64,000 nt of DNA from Rhizobium lusitanum (GCF_014189535.1 NZ_CP050307.1:1-64000), one strand, 5' to 3'; positions 26,974 to 36,387 are shown, counted from the stretch's first letter. The notes: a model not told the origin generated them from the letters alone. Numbers and translations are program-made.

Positions 26974-28212
26974 TCAGTAAACCAATCGGGCTCGTATCGT
27001 TCCCGGGATCTGGCGAAGCGCATCGAGTATCTCAGCCGCTGTCTGGCCAACACCTTCGGCTTCAATGACCACGTAACCCGTTTCGCCGTGCGTCTGCAGG
27101 AACTCACCGACGATATTAAGCGCACGGGACGAAAAAATCGCATTCAGACTGTTGAGCATGCCAGGGCGGTTCTCATGAACATGGATGAAACGCGTGCCGT
27201 TCGGACGTGGCGGCAGTTGAACCTGGGGAAAATTGACCGCACCCAGCGTCGATCCGACGTCGGAATACTCCACAAGTTTCCTGGAAACTTCCCCTCCGAT
27301 GCGCTCCTGGGCTTCTTCCGTCGATCCGCCAATATGCGGCGTCAGAATGACATTGTCCAAACCCTGCAGCGGCGTTTCGAAACGCTCGTTGTTTGATGCC
27401 GGCTCCCTAGGGAACACGTCCACGGCCGCGCCTGCGAGATGTCCCTCTTTCAAAACCTTCGCAAGCGCTTCAAGGTCCACCACGGAGCCGCGTGAATTAT
27501 TGATGAAAAGGGCTCCCTTTTTCATTCTGCGCAGTTCAGTCTCCGTTATCATGTTTTGCGTCGAACTGGTTTCGGGAACATGCATCGTCACGAAATCCGA
27601 GATTTCGAGAAGCTCGCCGAGCGTCGCCATCGATTCTGAATTGCCGTGGCGAAGCTTGTCTGAAGGATCAAAATAGCGCACGTTCATGCCCATGCTTTCC
27701 GCAAGAACGCTAAGCTGCGAACCGATGTTGCCGTAGCCCACAATGCCCAGCGTTTTTCCACGCACCTCACGACTACCCACGGCGGATTTGTCCCATCCGC
27801 CTTCATGAGCAGAAGCCGAACGCGTGAAAATCCGCCTCGTCAGCATTATGATCTCACCGATCACAAGCTCGGCGACCGAGCGAGTATTTGAATAGGGAGC
27901 GTTGAATACAGGGATGCCGCGTCGGCGGGCCGCATCCAGGTCGACCTGATTTGTTCCCACAGAAAAACAACCGACGGCCATAAGCTTTTTGGCGGAGCTG
28001 AAGATTTCCTCTGTCAGCTGCGTGCGTGAACGTATTCCGACAATATGCGCCTCGGCTATGAGACTTTTGAGATCCTTGTCATCCAGAGCCTTCGGCAGAT
28101 GGGTCACATTGACGTAGCCGGATGACGAAAAGTAATCCACAGCGCTCTGGCTGATGCCTTCAAGCAGAAGTACGGAAATCCGATCGCGCGGGAGAGAAAG
28201 TTGTCGGGTCAT
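26974..28212 (-). CDS. serA: D-3-phosphoglycerate dehydrogenase
   Basis: A 412-residue enzyme that oxidises 3-phosphoglycerate with NAD, the first step of serine synthesis. Visible are the substrate segment (GIRSRTQLTEEIF), the Rossmann loop (LGIVGYGNIGSQLSVLAESMG), the catalytic Arg in NNSRGSVVDLEAL, the catalytic His in VILTPHIGGSTEEAQ and a C-terminal ACT domain (FIHVHENRPGMLNSLNAIF) of the type that gives serine feedback in E. coli SerA. Length fits the E. coli type, not the longer Mycobacterium type. ATG at 28212 is chosen by homology; the frame runs open for another 340 bases but with no protein-like content. It stands alone. Confidence 0.93.
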   Translation of the reverse strand: MTRQLSLPRDRISVLLLEGISQSAVDYFSSSGYVNVTHLPKALDDKDLKSLIAEAHIVGIRSRTQLTEEIFSSAKKLMAVGCFSVGTNQVDLDAARRRGIPVFNAPYSNTRSVAELVIGEIIMLTRRIFTRSASAHEGGWDKSAVGSREVRGKTLGIVGYGNIGSQLSVLAESMGMNVRYFDPSDKLRHGNSESMATLGELLEISDFVTMHVPETSSTQNMITETELRRMKKGALFINNSRGSVVDLEALAKVLKEGHLAGAAVDVFPREPASNNERFETPLQGLDNVILTPHIGGSTEEAQERIGGEVSRKLVEYSDVGSTLGAVNFPQVQLPPRPNGTRFIHVHENRPGMLNSLNAIFSSRALNIVGEFLQTHGETGYVVIEAEGVGQTAAEILDALRQIPGTIRARLVY

Positions 28213-28719
28213 TGAATTGCTTTCGGTTCTCGAATTCGATTGGGCCGGGGTCGCCTGTCGACCGTAAAAGCTCACAGATATGGCAATATCGTTTAGCGAC
28301 CATCCAACGGTCAGTGCAAGAACAAACTCAATTCCGACGGCGAACATAGGGCTGTGAAACCGCACGGGGTTCGGACGCCGGTAAGCATGATAAAGAATTG
28401 TTTTTGCCGGCGTGACCGGGGTCATTGCACGGGGCCTGTTCACCCCCGCTCTTGCTCCAGGCCGTGGGCCTTTTCGGATCGCGCTCCCGGTTGCAGCGTT
28501 GATTGTGATATTGTGAATCAGCAGCGAACGTTGCACCCTTGAGATTGTCACTCAAAGTGCTGATCTTATCTCACAATTTCGCACCAAAGTGGGGTCGCGA
28601 TCGGCGCGAAAGCAACCCCAACTACTGTCTCAATTTTCGGTGCATTTCCAAACGATTGTCACAGATATCAACGGGGTGAAGTTCTGAGCCGATTCACACG
28701 CCCCCAAGCGCATAACCCA
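28213..28719. other. Intergenic region upstream of serA
   Basis: About 500 bases between serA and the end of the LVIVD gene. The minus frame of serA stays open to 28551 without known homology. The serA promoter should be here. I see no RNA gene, repeat or terminator. Confidence 0.4.
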
Positions 28720-29973
28720 TCAGCCGTTATATTCGATGATTTCCAGGCCGGCATTATAGTCCGTGGCATAGATCAGGCCGTTGGCGTCCACGAAGACATC
28801 TGCCGACTGGATGACCTTCGGCCGCCCAGGGCGCCGGTCGGTCATCGTCGTCGGCCCCGCCGGAACGAGAGCGGCGGTTTCGACAGGATGGTAGGGGTCG
28901 GAAATATCGAAGGCGCGGATACCGGCATTCTGCCAGGTCGCAAAGATCAGCGTTTCCGAGACGAATGAACCGGGCCGGTTTTCATGCAAATTGTGTGGGC
29001 CGAAATGGCCACCCTTCTTCGTATAGTCAATCTCGGCGGGGATCGGGAAAGTGGAAATACTGACCGGGTTTTCGGGCACGCGGATATCAAAGACCCAGGT
29101 ATGCTTTCGCCCGTCTTCCTCGTTGTCTAGCACCGCCTCATCCGCCACCACCAAAAGGTCACGGCCGGGCAGGGGAAGCGGTGAATGCGTGCCGCCGCCA
29201 TAGGGCGGGCACCAGTTATGGTGCTTGATGAGCTTTGGCGCCGCGCGATCCTTTATGTCGAGAAGTGTCAATCCGCCATCGCGCCAGCAGGCATAGGCGG
29301 TATCGCCATGCACCAGCGCATGATGCAATGCATAGCGTTTGCCATCGCCCCAGCTCGGCGCTTCACCCGCTGCCCGGTTCATGCCCGGGAGCCACCATTG
29401 GCCGACAAGTGCGGGTCTTGTCGGATCGGCCATATCGATGGTGACGAAGATGTAGTCGGAAAACCCGTCAAGCAGCGCCGAGGCATAGGCATAGCGGCCG
29501 CCGACATACCAGAGCCTGTGGAGGCCGACCCCTTCCACATCCAGCTGACCGATCTTCCGTGGCTTGTCGGGTATGGAAATATCGAAAACAGTCATGCCCG
29601 CGGTCCAGGCTCGTTCACGCTTCTCCGCAGCGACCGTCTCGCCGACGGATTTCGTGTAGTAGGCCTTTTCGTCCGTGAAGGACTCGATATCGGCGAAGAG
29701 ATCCAGCGCGTTGATGACCAGCAGCAGCTCGCCATGGGTTTGGAGGTGGATGTTCCATGTGTTGGCCGGAGCCTGCACGTAGTTGACTGTTTTCGGGTTT
29801 TTCGCATCTCGCACGTCAACGATCGAAAACCCCTGTGACCAGGGATGGGCGATATAGGCGTAACCGCGATGGACCATAAGCTGCAGTCCGTCGCCGCGAC
29901 CGCCAATATCGCTATGGCCGATCAGCGTCATGTTGCGGGCAAAATCGGGTTTGGGCAGATCAATCGATGCCAT
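28720..29973 (-). CDS. LVIVD-repeat beta-propeller protein
   Basis: A 417-residue protein with repeated blades, of which GFSIVDVRDAKNPKTV, GMTVFDISIPDKPRKI, GLTLLDIKDRAAPKLI and GIRAFDISDPYHPVE show the LVIVD-type core (strand, D-[IV]-S/R, D-P, aromatic or Leu). This gives about seven blades. It has no signal peptide, so it is likely cytosolic. Several conserved His, Trp and acidic residues (HPW, HLQTH, HENRPG) suggest a binding pocket. The start ATG at 29973 is preferred to the GTG/ATG frame up to 30015 because a purine-rich AGAAG precedes it. It follows a sugar-binding protein gene by 75 bases and is probably co-transcribed. It may process the imported compound, but no activity is evident. 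Confidence 0.82.
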   Translation of the reverse strand: MASIDLPKPDFARNMTLIGHSDIGGRGDGLQLMVHRGYAYIAHPWSQGFSIVDVRDAKNPKTVNYVQAPANTWNIHLQTHGELLLVINALDLFADIESFTDEKAYYTKSVGETVAAEKRERAWTAGMTVFDISIPDKPRKIGQLDVEGVGLHRLWYVGGRYAYASALLDGFSDYIFVTIDMADPTRPALVGQWWLPGMNRAAGEAPSWGDGKRYALHHALVHGDTAYACWRDGGLTLLDIKDRAAPKLIKHHNWCPPYGGGTHSPLPLPGRDLLVVADEAVLDNEEDGRKHTWVFDIRVPENPVSISTFPIPAEIDYTKKGGHFGPHNLHENRPGSFVSETLIFATWQNAGIRAFDISDPYHPVETAALVPAGPTTMTDRRPGRPKVIQSADVFVDANGLIYATDYNAGLEIIEYNG

Positions 29974-30001
29974 GGGTCTTCTCATACCTTCGGAAAACGG
30001 G

Positions 30002-30027
30002 AAGCGCCGCCCCAACGGGCAGCGCTT
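30002..30027 (-). promoter_or_regulatory. Intercistronic hairpin after the binding-protein gene
   Basis: AAGCGC and GCGCTT arms enclose a second GCCC/GGGC stem, 21 bases after the binding-protein stop and ahead of the LVIVD gene. Such hairpins commonly stabilise the binding-protein message and lower downstream expression. Confidence 0.5.
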
Positions 30028-30048
30028 GTGAGCAGTTGTGGATGCGGC

Positions 30049-31101
30049 TCAGTTCTTGGCAGCAGGGATCCACGCAGCCGTAGCGGCATCGCTCTTCAGG
30101 AAGGCTGGAAACTTCTGCTGCAGCTCCTCGATCGTGCCGATCTTGTTGCCGATCAGATCGTCCCGGGTAATGAGCGTCGGCTGGAGAAGAACGGAGCGCC
30201 CCGGGAACTGGCCGGCGATGGCGAGCGAGACAGCGCGAACGGATACTTCGCCGACGACGGCCGCGTTCGTGGCAGCCGTCGCAGTCCAGGCGCTGTCCGG
30301 CTCAGTGATCAACTGGATATCAGCGGTCGATATGTCGACGCCATAGATCTTGACCTTGCTGGAGAGGCCGAGCTCATCGATGGCAAGCTTGGCGCCCTTT
30401 GCGAATTCGTCCCATGGCGTGAAAATCACGGAAATGTCCGGGTTGGCGCGCAGGACCGCCTTCGTCTGGTCGGCGACCGAGGCGGGAACTGTGTCGTTGA
30501 CCACGCCCCAAACCGCCTTTTCCTTGAGATTATGATTGACGATAAAATCCTTCCACACGGCGTAGCGCCGATCGAGAGGGGCAAAGCCGGCGACATAGAC
30601 CGCGCCACCCGTAAAGCCATCGCCCTTGTCCTTGATGGCCTGATCGAGCACAAGCTTGGCCATGTCCTTGTCGCTTTGCTCGATTTGCGGGATTTGCGGA
30701 TTGTCGAGGTTCACGTCGTAGGCGACGACTTTGATGCCCTTATCGAGCGCCTCTTGCGCGACATCCTTCAGAGTTTCAGGCCGGCCGTTATTGATGATGA
30801 TGCCGTCGACGCCGAGATTGATTGCCTGTTCGACGAGGCTTCGCTGGACATCATTATCGTTGCGCGCCTGCGAAACGGTGAGGTTTATGCCAAGAGCGTC
30901 GGCCTGCTGCTTGACGCCGGCCTCGAAGGCTTGCAACCAGTCGCCACTGCCAAGGAAGCTGACGACGGCAATGTTGACCGTCTTCTTGTCGAAGGGAGCA
31001 GGTGCTCCGTCAATGCCTGCCGAGAGGGCGCTGGTCGCGAAAACCGCGACGGATATAACGGCAGTTGCCGCTGTCTTGAGTATTTTGAACACGGTGTCCA
31101 T
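30049..31101 (-). CDS. Sugar ABC transporter substrate-binding protein (RbsB-like)
   Basis: A 350-residue periplasmic binding protein of the ribose/galactose type. A signal peptide of about 28 residues ends near ALSAG. The mature part has the family's pattern: VNIAVVSFLGSGDWLQAFEAG, then QRSLVEQAINLGVDGIIINNG, then DVNLDNPQ, then NPDISVIFTPWDEFAKGA. The genes for its ATPase and permease are reduced to the relic directly upstream (31127-31576), so it has no intact partner at this locus. It may lend itself to another transporter or be unused. Ligand unknown. Confidence 0.9.
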   Translation of the reverse strand: MDTVFKILKTAATAVISVAVFATSALSAGIDGAPAPFDKKTVNIAVVSFLGSGDWLQAFEAGVKQQADALGINLTVSQARNDNDVQRSLVEQAINLGVDGIIINNGRPETLKDVAQEALDKGIKVVAYDVNLDNPQIPQIEQSDKDMAKLVLDQAIKDKGDGFTGGAVYVAGFAPLDRRYAVWKDFIVNHNLKEKAVWGVVNDTVPASVADQTKAVLRANPDISVIFTPWDEFAKGAKLAIDELGLSSKVKIYGVDISTADIQLITEPDSAWTATAATNAAVVGEVSVRAVSLAIAGQFPGRSVLLQPTLITRDDLIGNKIGTIEELQQKFPAFLKSDAATAAWIPAAKN

Positions 31102-31126
31102 TTCTTTGAATGAAGATTGATCGGGA

Positions 31127-31576
31127 TCAGTTTTTCGCCCAGGCTATGCGCTTGATGGGGTCCTGGGCATAAAATGGGCGGTATTCAACGCGGTGGGGCC
31201 GTTGAGCAGACCGTCGATGCATACGGTGCCCAAGATGGTGCGGAGCATGCAGTGGCGCCGCAGGGCCAGACCGCAAAGCCGTCATGACAGCGAGGCTAGA
31301 GATGCCCACCATATCCGTCGATTGACGTCCGGCAACGATGCCGCTCGCGCTTGCTTCCGCCGGATTTTCCTGTGCGATTTCTTTGTCGTGGTACAGGGTT
31401 TTTCCGGCCCCCGGACGATAAAGGCCGAAGAGATTTTCGGCCAGGATCGGCTCGCACGCACCGTTTGCACCTATCAACACGACCACCTTGGCCGCCTCAA
31501 TTGTCAAGCTGGCGTGCGCAACAGTTTTGGTCGAACCGAATGCGAGAGAGATGTTGTGTACGTGGAGACGTGGCAT
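31127..31576 (-). pseudogene. Collapsed sugar ABC transporter: ATPase start joined to permease end
   Basis: The first 95 residues (MPRLHVHNISLAFGSTKTVA, then VVLIGANGACEPILAENLFG) are the start of an RbsA-like ATPase whose Walker A Lys-Ser-Thr is lost. After about residue 100 the homology jumps to the end of an RbsC-like permease, best seen in another frame as LRTILGTVCIDGLLNG. A deletion of about two kilobases probably fused both. It precedes the binding-protein gene in the order typical for these operons. Confidence 0.72.
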
Positions 31577-31866
31577 GGGCGGAAAGTCCGTGGCTGACAG
31601 CCCAGTGTCCTAATGCTCCTGCAGGAACAAACAAGGATGCCGCTTCTATAGTGATCTAAAACCATAGAATAAGTTTTCATTCTTTGACGTGGCGCTTGTG
31701 AAATGAACGTGATGTGGAGTTCCACGTCATTTTGATATCATTCGCCAACCTACGGCAGCGACGGATGACCGCCGGCTGCGCTGCAAGGGACGCATCAATC
31801 GATGCACCCACTCCCAATCCACATGGCGTCCTCTTGAAAGGACGGCGTATAACGCGTGATATCCAT

Positions 31867-32889
31867 TCAATATTTATTCTTGCGGACAATTTTGTTGCCC
31901 CGCGGCCCGGTAAGCACTGGCGTTCTGCCGCGGTTTTCTTCGAGCAGGTTACGCCAGCGTTCCAGGCGATCGGCGGCCAATGCGCCGCTGGCGACGGCCG
32001 CCTGCACAGCGCAGCCCGGTTCATGAGCGTGCGTGCAATCGCGAAATCGGCAAAGCGGAGCCAAATCGGTGATTTCGCTAAACAGCGTATCGATGCCGTC
32101 GGTAACATCGCTCACATACAGCGTTCTTATTCCCGGCGTATCGATAACCCAACCGCCGCCGGCAATCGCATGCAGGGATCGCGCCGTTGTGGTGTGCCTG
32201 CCCTTTGCGTCATGTTCGCGGATCTCTCCGGTCTTTTGTAGGGTTTCAGACCCTGATCCAGCCAAGGTGTTCACCAGCGTCGATTTTCCGACGCCGGAGG
32301 ATCCCACCAGCGCCACGGTTTGCCCGACGCCGCACCAGGGCTCTAGCGCGAGAATTGCATCTTCTGACCGCGCATTCAAAACAACGACTGGCAAACCGCG
32401 TTGTAACGCCATGGTTTGCTGCTGAAATGTGTCAGCATCGGCGACGGTGTCGGCCTTGGTCAGCACCACCACCGAGGTGGTCCCCGCCTGGTTGGACATG
32501 ATGAGGTAGCGTTCCAGTCTTGCAGGATTGAAATCGGCATTGCACGAGGTCACGATGAACAGCGTATCAACGTTGGCGGCAGCAAGTTGCTGACCGTTCC
32601 TGCCTTCAGTCCGCCGCTGCAGCAGTGTCTTTCGGTCCAGACGGCGGACCAGCATGGCCGTCAGAGGATCAGCGAGAACCCAATCCCCAACCGCAAAGTC
32701 AGCGGTGTTGGCGTTGACGGGAAGTTCGAGCCCGATCGGTCCGTTGGCATCGATCGCCTCGATGCGCGCCCTGTGAACCGAGGCAACTCGCCTGGGTGCG
32801 AGATCCGTTTCGCTTGGCCCTACTTGAGCAGCAAAGAAATCGGACCAGCCAAGCAGTTCCAGCGGTGAGGAGTGGTTGGAGCCGGTCAA
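31867..32889 (-). CDS. rsgA: Ribosome small-subunit biogenesis GTPase RsgA
   Basis: A 340-residue circularly permuted GTPase that helps mature the 30S subunit. An OB-fold occupies about residues 35-90. Then G4 (TKAD, 144-147) comes before G1 (GSSGVGKST, 196-204) and G3 (DTPG, 250-253), which is the signature of the family. A zinc knuckle follows with Cys280, Cys285, His287 and Cys293. The start is uncertain: no ATG fits, and the TTG at 32889 is the only ordinary start codon in frame after the upstream stop. It stands alone. Confidence 0.92.
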   Translation of the reverse strand: MTGSNHSSPLELLGWSDFFAAQVGPSETDLAPRRVASVHRARIEAIDANGPIGLELPVNANTADFAVGDWVLADPLTAMLVRRLDRKTLLQRRTEGRNGQQLAAANVDTLFIVTSCNADFNPARLERYLIMSNQAGTTSVVVLTKADTVADADTFQQQTMALQRGLPVVVLNARSEDAILALEPWCGVGQTVALVGSSGVGKSTLVNTLAGSGSETLQKTGEIREHDAKGRHTTTARSLHAIAGGGWVIDTPGIRTLYVSDVTDGIDTLFSEITDLAPLCRFRDCTHAHEPGCAVQAAVASGALAADRLERWRNLLEENRGRTPVLTGPRGNKIVRKNKY

Positions 32890-33358
32890 AGTTCGATACG
32901 AAAATTCGGTGACATGTTCATAGGTAAGCTTTCCGTCTGATTCAGATTAAGGGGTTTTATGGTGGGGACCCGTTGCCGCGACAGCAAGGCTTGCTGGCGC
33001 GAGTGGATTGATAAAAGTCGCCCATGGTAACAGTAGGATCTCCAATCGGCTACGCCGACCAGCAATGAAGATGAGCCTAACTGTCAAACGGCATGGAATA
33101 TTTGGTCTTACGCATATGTGGAAAGGCCTGGTTAGCAAGATATTTGTTGCATGATAGGCCATCGGACAGTGCAGTCATATGTCCAGCCGGGCTTGTCACG
33201 TTGTTTCCGCCACATCAAAAACGCTCGGCTGTCGGCATCCCCATCCACCGCCTAAGGGCCATGGCAGAGTGGAAAGCCGTGACCGCAATGCTCGCCTGAA
33301 TTGACCCGACGACCGTAAAGCTGACATTTACCAACAACGTGACAGTACCCAAATATCG
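32890..33358. other. Intergenic region without recognisable gene
   Basis: 469 bases between rsgA and the BrnA-like gene. Short frames on both strands show no homology. No terminator or RNA gene seen. Confidence 0.4.
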
Positions 33359-33592
33359 TCAGGTCTTGCTTTGCATCGCAATCCGCAATGTGTCGTTGAT
33401 GCGGTCCTGCCAGCCCGGGCCGTCGTCTTGGAAAAAGGCGAGCACGTCGCTGTCGATCTTCAGCGAAACGAGTTCCTTGGCGTTTGGTAGCACCGGTCGT
33501 TCAATCGCCGGCGCCGCTGTCTTCTTCGCCGGCTTGAACAAGGCTTCGGCGGCATCCATCGGGTTGACGTGTCTGCGAGGTGGGTTTGCCAT
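33359..33592 (-). CDS. BrnA-like antitoxin, without a toxin partner
   Basis: A 77-residue protein. Its C-terminal half (LVSLKIDSDVLAFFQDDGPG, WQDRINDTLRIAM) has the ribbon-helix-helix pattern of BrnA antitoxins (family: xVxLRLDxDVLxxFxxxGxGxQxRINxxL). BrnA normally follows brnT, binds its RNase toxin and represses the pair. Here the 430 bases upstream on the same strand hold no BrnT-like frame. It may be an orphan regulator. Start ATG at 33592 has AAGGCAGG before it. Confidence 0.72.
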   Translation of the reverse strand: MANPPRRHVNPMDAAEALFKPAKKTAAPAIERPVLPNAKELVSLKIDSDVLAFFQDDGPGWQDRINDTLRIAMQSKT

Positions 33593-34021
33593 GAGGCCTG
33601 CCTTCTATTTCGAGTAAATCGTATGATCGTTGTTCTTCGTATTCAAAGCCACCCTCCGCCGCCGAGCACTGTTGCGTTCGTCAGATGATGAATACCTCAC
33701 GACGCTGATACCATGACACCTCCCGCACATGCCACGCGACTTTGTGCCATGACCCGATAAACTTGTGCCACGGATGCGATGTGACGAGGTTGATTTCCTT
33801 TTCACGGCTGTGCCCGGCCCGGGTGTAACGCAAGGCTGCGCCTGAGCTCTGAATGTGATCTTCGTCGGGATTTCCCGTCCTGAATCAGGGCCTTGTCTCC
33901 ATCAGGTTGCCTATAGCGCGTCCATCGCGGTCTCTCTTGCTTGCGTATTTCGCACCGGATGCATCTGCGTCGAGATCAGGCTGAAGATGAGGGGTTTTCG
34001 GTAGTGCGCCCAACGCAAGGC
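33593..34021. other. Intergenic region; no BrnT toxin found
   Basis: 429 bases between the BrnA-like gene and the sRNA terminator. An open minus frame (33605-33805) has no resemblance I trust. The usual place of brnT is therefore empty or degraded past recognition. Confidence 0.4.
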
Positions 34022-34134
34022 AAAAAAAGAGGGCCATCGGAAAACCGAGGCCCTTTAAGGTGTGAAGGTCAAAAACCTCCAGAGGGGAACAGTCAATGCG
34101 ATGGAACTGGGAGGAGCCATCATGTGCATCAACT
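34022..34134 (-). ncRNA. Probable AbcR-type (alpha-r15-like) trans-acting small RNA
   Basis: A complete small transcription unit of about 113 bases lies in an otherwise empty stretch. A promoter (34141-34169) and a rho-independent terminator (stem 34030-34054, then seven T at 34028-34022) bound it. Between them are two pyrimidine-rich anti-Shine-Dalgarno-like stretches, CTCCTCCCAGTTCC and TGTTCCCCTCTGG. Rhizobial AbcR sRNAs carry such exposed motifs and use them, with Hfq, to silence ABC transporter binding-protein mRNAs. The window is rich in such genes. The family name is inference from architecture and motifs. Rhizobia often have two copies in tandem, but only one is visible here. Confidence 0.65.
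34030..34054 (-). terminator. Rho-independent terminator of the small RNA
   Basis: AGGGCC-TCGG pairs with CCGA-GGCCCT across a TTTT loop with one bulged base, followed on the minus strand by a C and seven T. Confidence 0.85.
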
Positions 34135-34140
34135 ATGGTG

Positions 34141-34169
34141 TATATGGTAATGAGTAGAGCAATCGGCAA
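34141..34169 (-). promoter_or_regulatory. Promoter of the small RNA
   Basis: On the minus strand TTGCCG (34169-34164) and CATATA (34146-34141) are 17 bases apart, a good sigma-70-type promoter for alphaproteobacteria. Transcription should begin near 34134. Confidence 0.6.
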
Positions 34170-34461
34170 ACATTTGTTGTGCAGCGCAGCCATGCAAGAA
34201 GTATTGGGCTGCCGGAAAATGCCGCCATCTGCATAATGGTTGTTTCGTTTAGTCCTGCGTAGCACGGGGCTCGCTTGTGGTAGCGGCCATCCGTGCAACC
34301 GGTATGCGCAAGGCACCGAGATGTTGGACGCGGCCAGCGATCGAGAGATAGCAACGTCTCGGAATGAGCCGGTCAAAGGCGAAAGTGCTTGATCCAGTCG
34401 CGAAAGAGTCTCGCCCAGACATCAAAAGATGTGACTGACAAAATTTCGCACGCCGCAAAAA
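34170..34461. other. Intergenic region without recognisable gene
   Basis: Between the sRNA promoter and the fucU-like gene. Short frames only, no homology seen, no repeats. Confidence 0.35.
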
Positions 34462-34902
34462 CTAAACAACACCTTTGCAGAAAATGAAGCACCCATACGG
34501 CCCTGGGTCGGAAGTTCTTACGATCGCGAACGATTTTTTTGCTTCTTCGTAAAACGCGAAACGTTCCAATGCCTCCATTTGAACGGGTCGTTTTTCAGCT
34601 CGATCTATGACTGTCTGCATCACTGCAAAAATTGGCATCTGACCGTCAGCGTCACCAACAACTTGCATCCGCTTCACCGGCGCATCGACGAATGTGTCGA
34701 GAGGAAAGAGTTTCAGAACAGCTTCCGCGAGACGCTCCAAGCCACAACCGGAAACGTCGATGAGGCGGCCGTAGGTTGTGTGTTTGGCAATGGTTTCGGC
34801 GGGGTGATTGATGTCGCATAAGACCAATTGGTCGCCATGTCCCATTAGCATCAAAGCGTGTATCAGTTCGGCGTTTAAGACTGGATCGATTCCCCTCAGC
34901 AC
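34462..34902 (-). CDS. fucU: RbsD/FucU-family sugar mutarotase
   Basis: A 146-residue protein matching FucU over its whole length, from LRGIDPVLNAELIHALMLMG and HGDQLVLCDINHPAE to GPYGCFIFCKGVV. These enzymes interconvert sugar anomers (alpha/beta fucose, or ribose for RbsD) after uptake. His in MGHGD and Tyr in PYGCFIF are at the active-site positions of the family. Start is a GTG at 34902, with a GGGGAG-type site about 11 bases upstream. It is divergent from the MalK-type transporter operon and may serve the same sugar. Which sugar is not shown. Confidence 0.88.
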   Translation of the reverse strand: MLRGIDPVLNAELIHALMLMGHGDQLVLCDINHPAETIAKHTTYGRLIDVSGCGLERLAEAVLKLFPLDTFVDAPVKRMQVVGDADGQMPIFAVMQTVIDRAEKRPVQMEALERFAFYEEAKKSFAIVRTSDPGPYGCFIFCKGVV

Positions 34903-35261
34903 TCCGTTTTTCTCCCCTTAGACGCGAGTTCATTCTTTACGAACTAAGTAATATTCGTGATGTTATCGATTCAAACGCAGAGCGCCACCGGATATTTCCC
35001 CTCGATCCTCATCCGAAGTCAGAAGAGAATGTAGGGCGGGTGACTGCTGCGTATGCGTTCCAAGAATTTGGAAGCAAATATTTGAGAAAGTCTCGACTGA
35101 TCACTTTACAATAAATAACCACTATGTGAAGTTTGCGCCACGGATAATCTCCTCCTAGGATAGGCGGCGGCGGGTGCGGCTCAGGCCCGCCGTCGCCGTG
35201 TCAAGGAAGGTGGATTGAACGTCGTGAGGAGTGCGCGACGCCGTTGGAGGAGGATTATTTT
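34903..35261. promoter_or_regulatory. Divergent control region between fucU and the sugar transporter operon
   Basis: 359 bases with no gene. Both divergent promoters must lie here. TTATCGATTCAA at 34963-34974 is a partly palindromic sequence centred on CG, as in LacI-family operators, but this is weak evidence. The GGAGGAGG at 35246-35254 belongs to the ATPase gene. Confidence 0.4.
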
Positions 35262-36323
35262 TTGGCATCGATGAATATCGTCAATGTCGGCAAGGCCTAT
35301 GGAAGCCTGACGGTGATCCATGGCGTGTCCGTCGAAATCCCTGATGGCGAATTCGTCGTTCTGGTGGGGCCGTCCGGTTGCGGAAAATCGACACTGCTGC
35401 GCATGGTCGCCGGCCTTGAGCCGATCAGCTTCGGAGACATTTGGATCGACGGGAAGGTGGTCAACGACCTGCCGCCGAAGGATCGTGATATCGCGATGGT
35501 GTTTCAGAGCTATGCGCTCTATCCGCACAAGACCGTGGCCGAGAATATGGGTTTTGCGCTGAAGATGCGCGGCGAAACGAAGGCCGATATCGACCGGCGG
35601 GTGCGCAAGGCAGCCGAGATCCTCGATCTCGTGCCCTATCTGGCCCGTTATCCGCGCCAGCTTTCCGGCGGCCAGCGGCAGCGCGTGGCGATGGGCCGGG
35701 CGATCGTGCGCGATCCCAAAGTGTTCCTGTTCGACGAGCCGCTCTCCAACCTCGACGCCAAGCTGCGCGTGCAGATGCGCGCCGAGATCAAGGAATTGCA
35801 GCGCCGGTTGGCGACGACGATGATCTATGTGACGCATGATCAGGTGGAGGCCATGACCATGGCCGACAGGATTGTCGTGCTGCGGGACGGCCGGGTCGAG
35901 CAGATCGGGTCGCCGTTGACGCTTTATGACCGGCCCGCCAATATCTTTGTCGCCGGCTTTATCGGATCGCCATCGATGAACCTGATCAGCGGGCATATCC
36001 GCGCATCGGGTACGCCATTCTTCGAGACGGACGAGGGCATTCAACTGCCGCTCAGCCGCGCGCCTGCGGGCTCGGACGGGCGGCCTGCCTATTATGGGAT
36101 CCGGCCGGAGCATTTTACGCTGGGCGGCGAGGTCAGCGCCCATGTGACGGTCGTGGAATCGACCGGATCGGAAACGCAGGTCTTTGCCAAGCTCGGGCAG
36201 CAGAAGATCATCGGCGTTTTTCGCGACCGCGTCGAGGAGCCTTCGGACCATGTGATCGCGATGACACCGAATGCGAGCCTCGTCCATCTCTTCGATGGTG
36301 AGAGCGGACTGAGGCTCGACTGA
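35262..36323 (+). CDS. Sugar ABC transporter ATP-binding protein (MalK/UgpC type)
   Basis: A 353-residue ATPase. Walker A is GPSGCGKST, the Q-loop is in [13 protein letters not shown], the signature is [13 protein letters not shown], Walker B is [13 protein letters not shown] and the switch His is in YVTHDQ. A C-terminal regulatory TOBE domain follows (residues about 240-350). I place the start at TTG 35262: it follows GGAGGAGG by about seven bases and gives Met-Ala-Ser, the common beginning in this family, while the next ATG (35271) is too far from that site. First gene of an operon with binding protein, two permeases and a kinase. Confidence 0.92.
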   Translation: MASMNIVNVGKAYGSLTVIHGVSVEIPDGEFVVLVGPSGCGKSTLLRMVAGLEPISFGDIWIDGKVVNDLPPKDRDIAMVFQSYALYPHKTVAENMGFALKMRGETKADIDRRVRKAAEILDLVPYLARYPRQLSGGQRQRVAMGRAIVRDPKVFLFDEPLSNLDAKLRVQMRAEIKELQRRLATTMIYVTHDQVEAMTMADRIVVLRDGRVEQIGSPLTLYDRPANIFVAGFIGSPSMNLISGHIRASGTPFFETDEGIQLPLSRAPAGSDGRPAYYGIRPEHFTLGGEVSAHVTVVESTGSETQVFAKLGQQKIIGVFRDRVEEPSDHVIAMTPNASLVHLFDGESGLRLD

Positions 36324-36387
36324 ATTTTCCGCTTGCGCTTCGAGGAGGAAGCACGGGCTGGCATTTTATCAACGGGAGGAGAACCAA

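Noticed and set aside
26974..28551. serA extended to 525 residues
   Set aside because: The 113 extra residues have no homology, whereas ATG at 28212 gives the family's normal length and start.
33605..33805. Possible BrnT toxin upstream of the BrnA-like gene
   Set aside because: The frame has none of the BrnT core residues and is Ser/Arg-rich without pattern.
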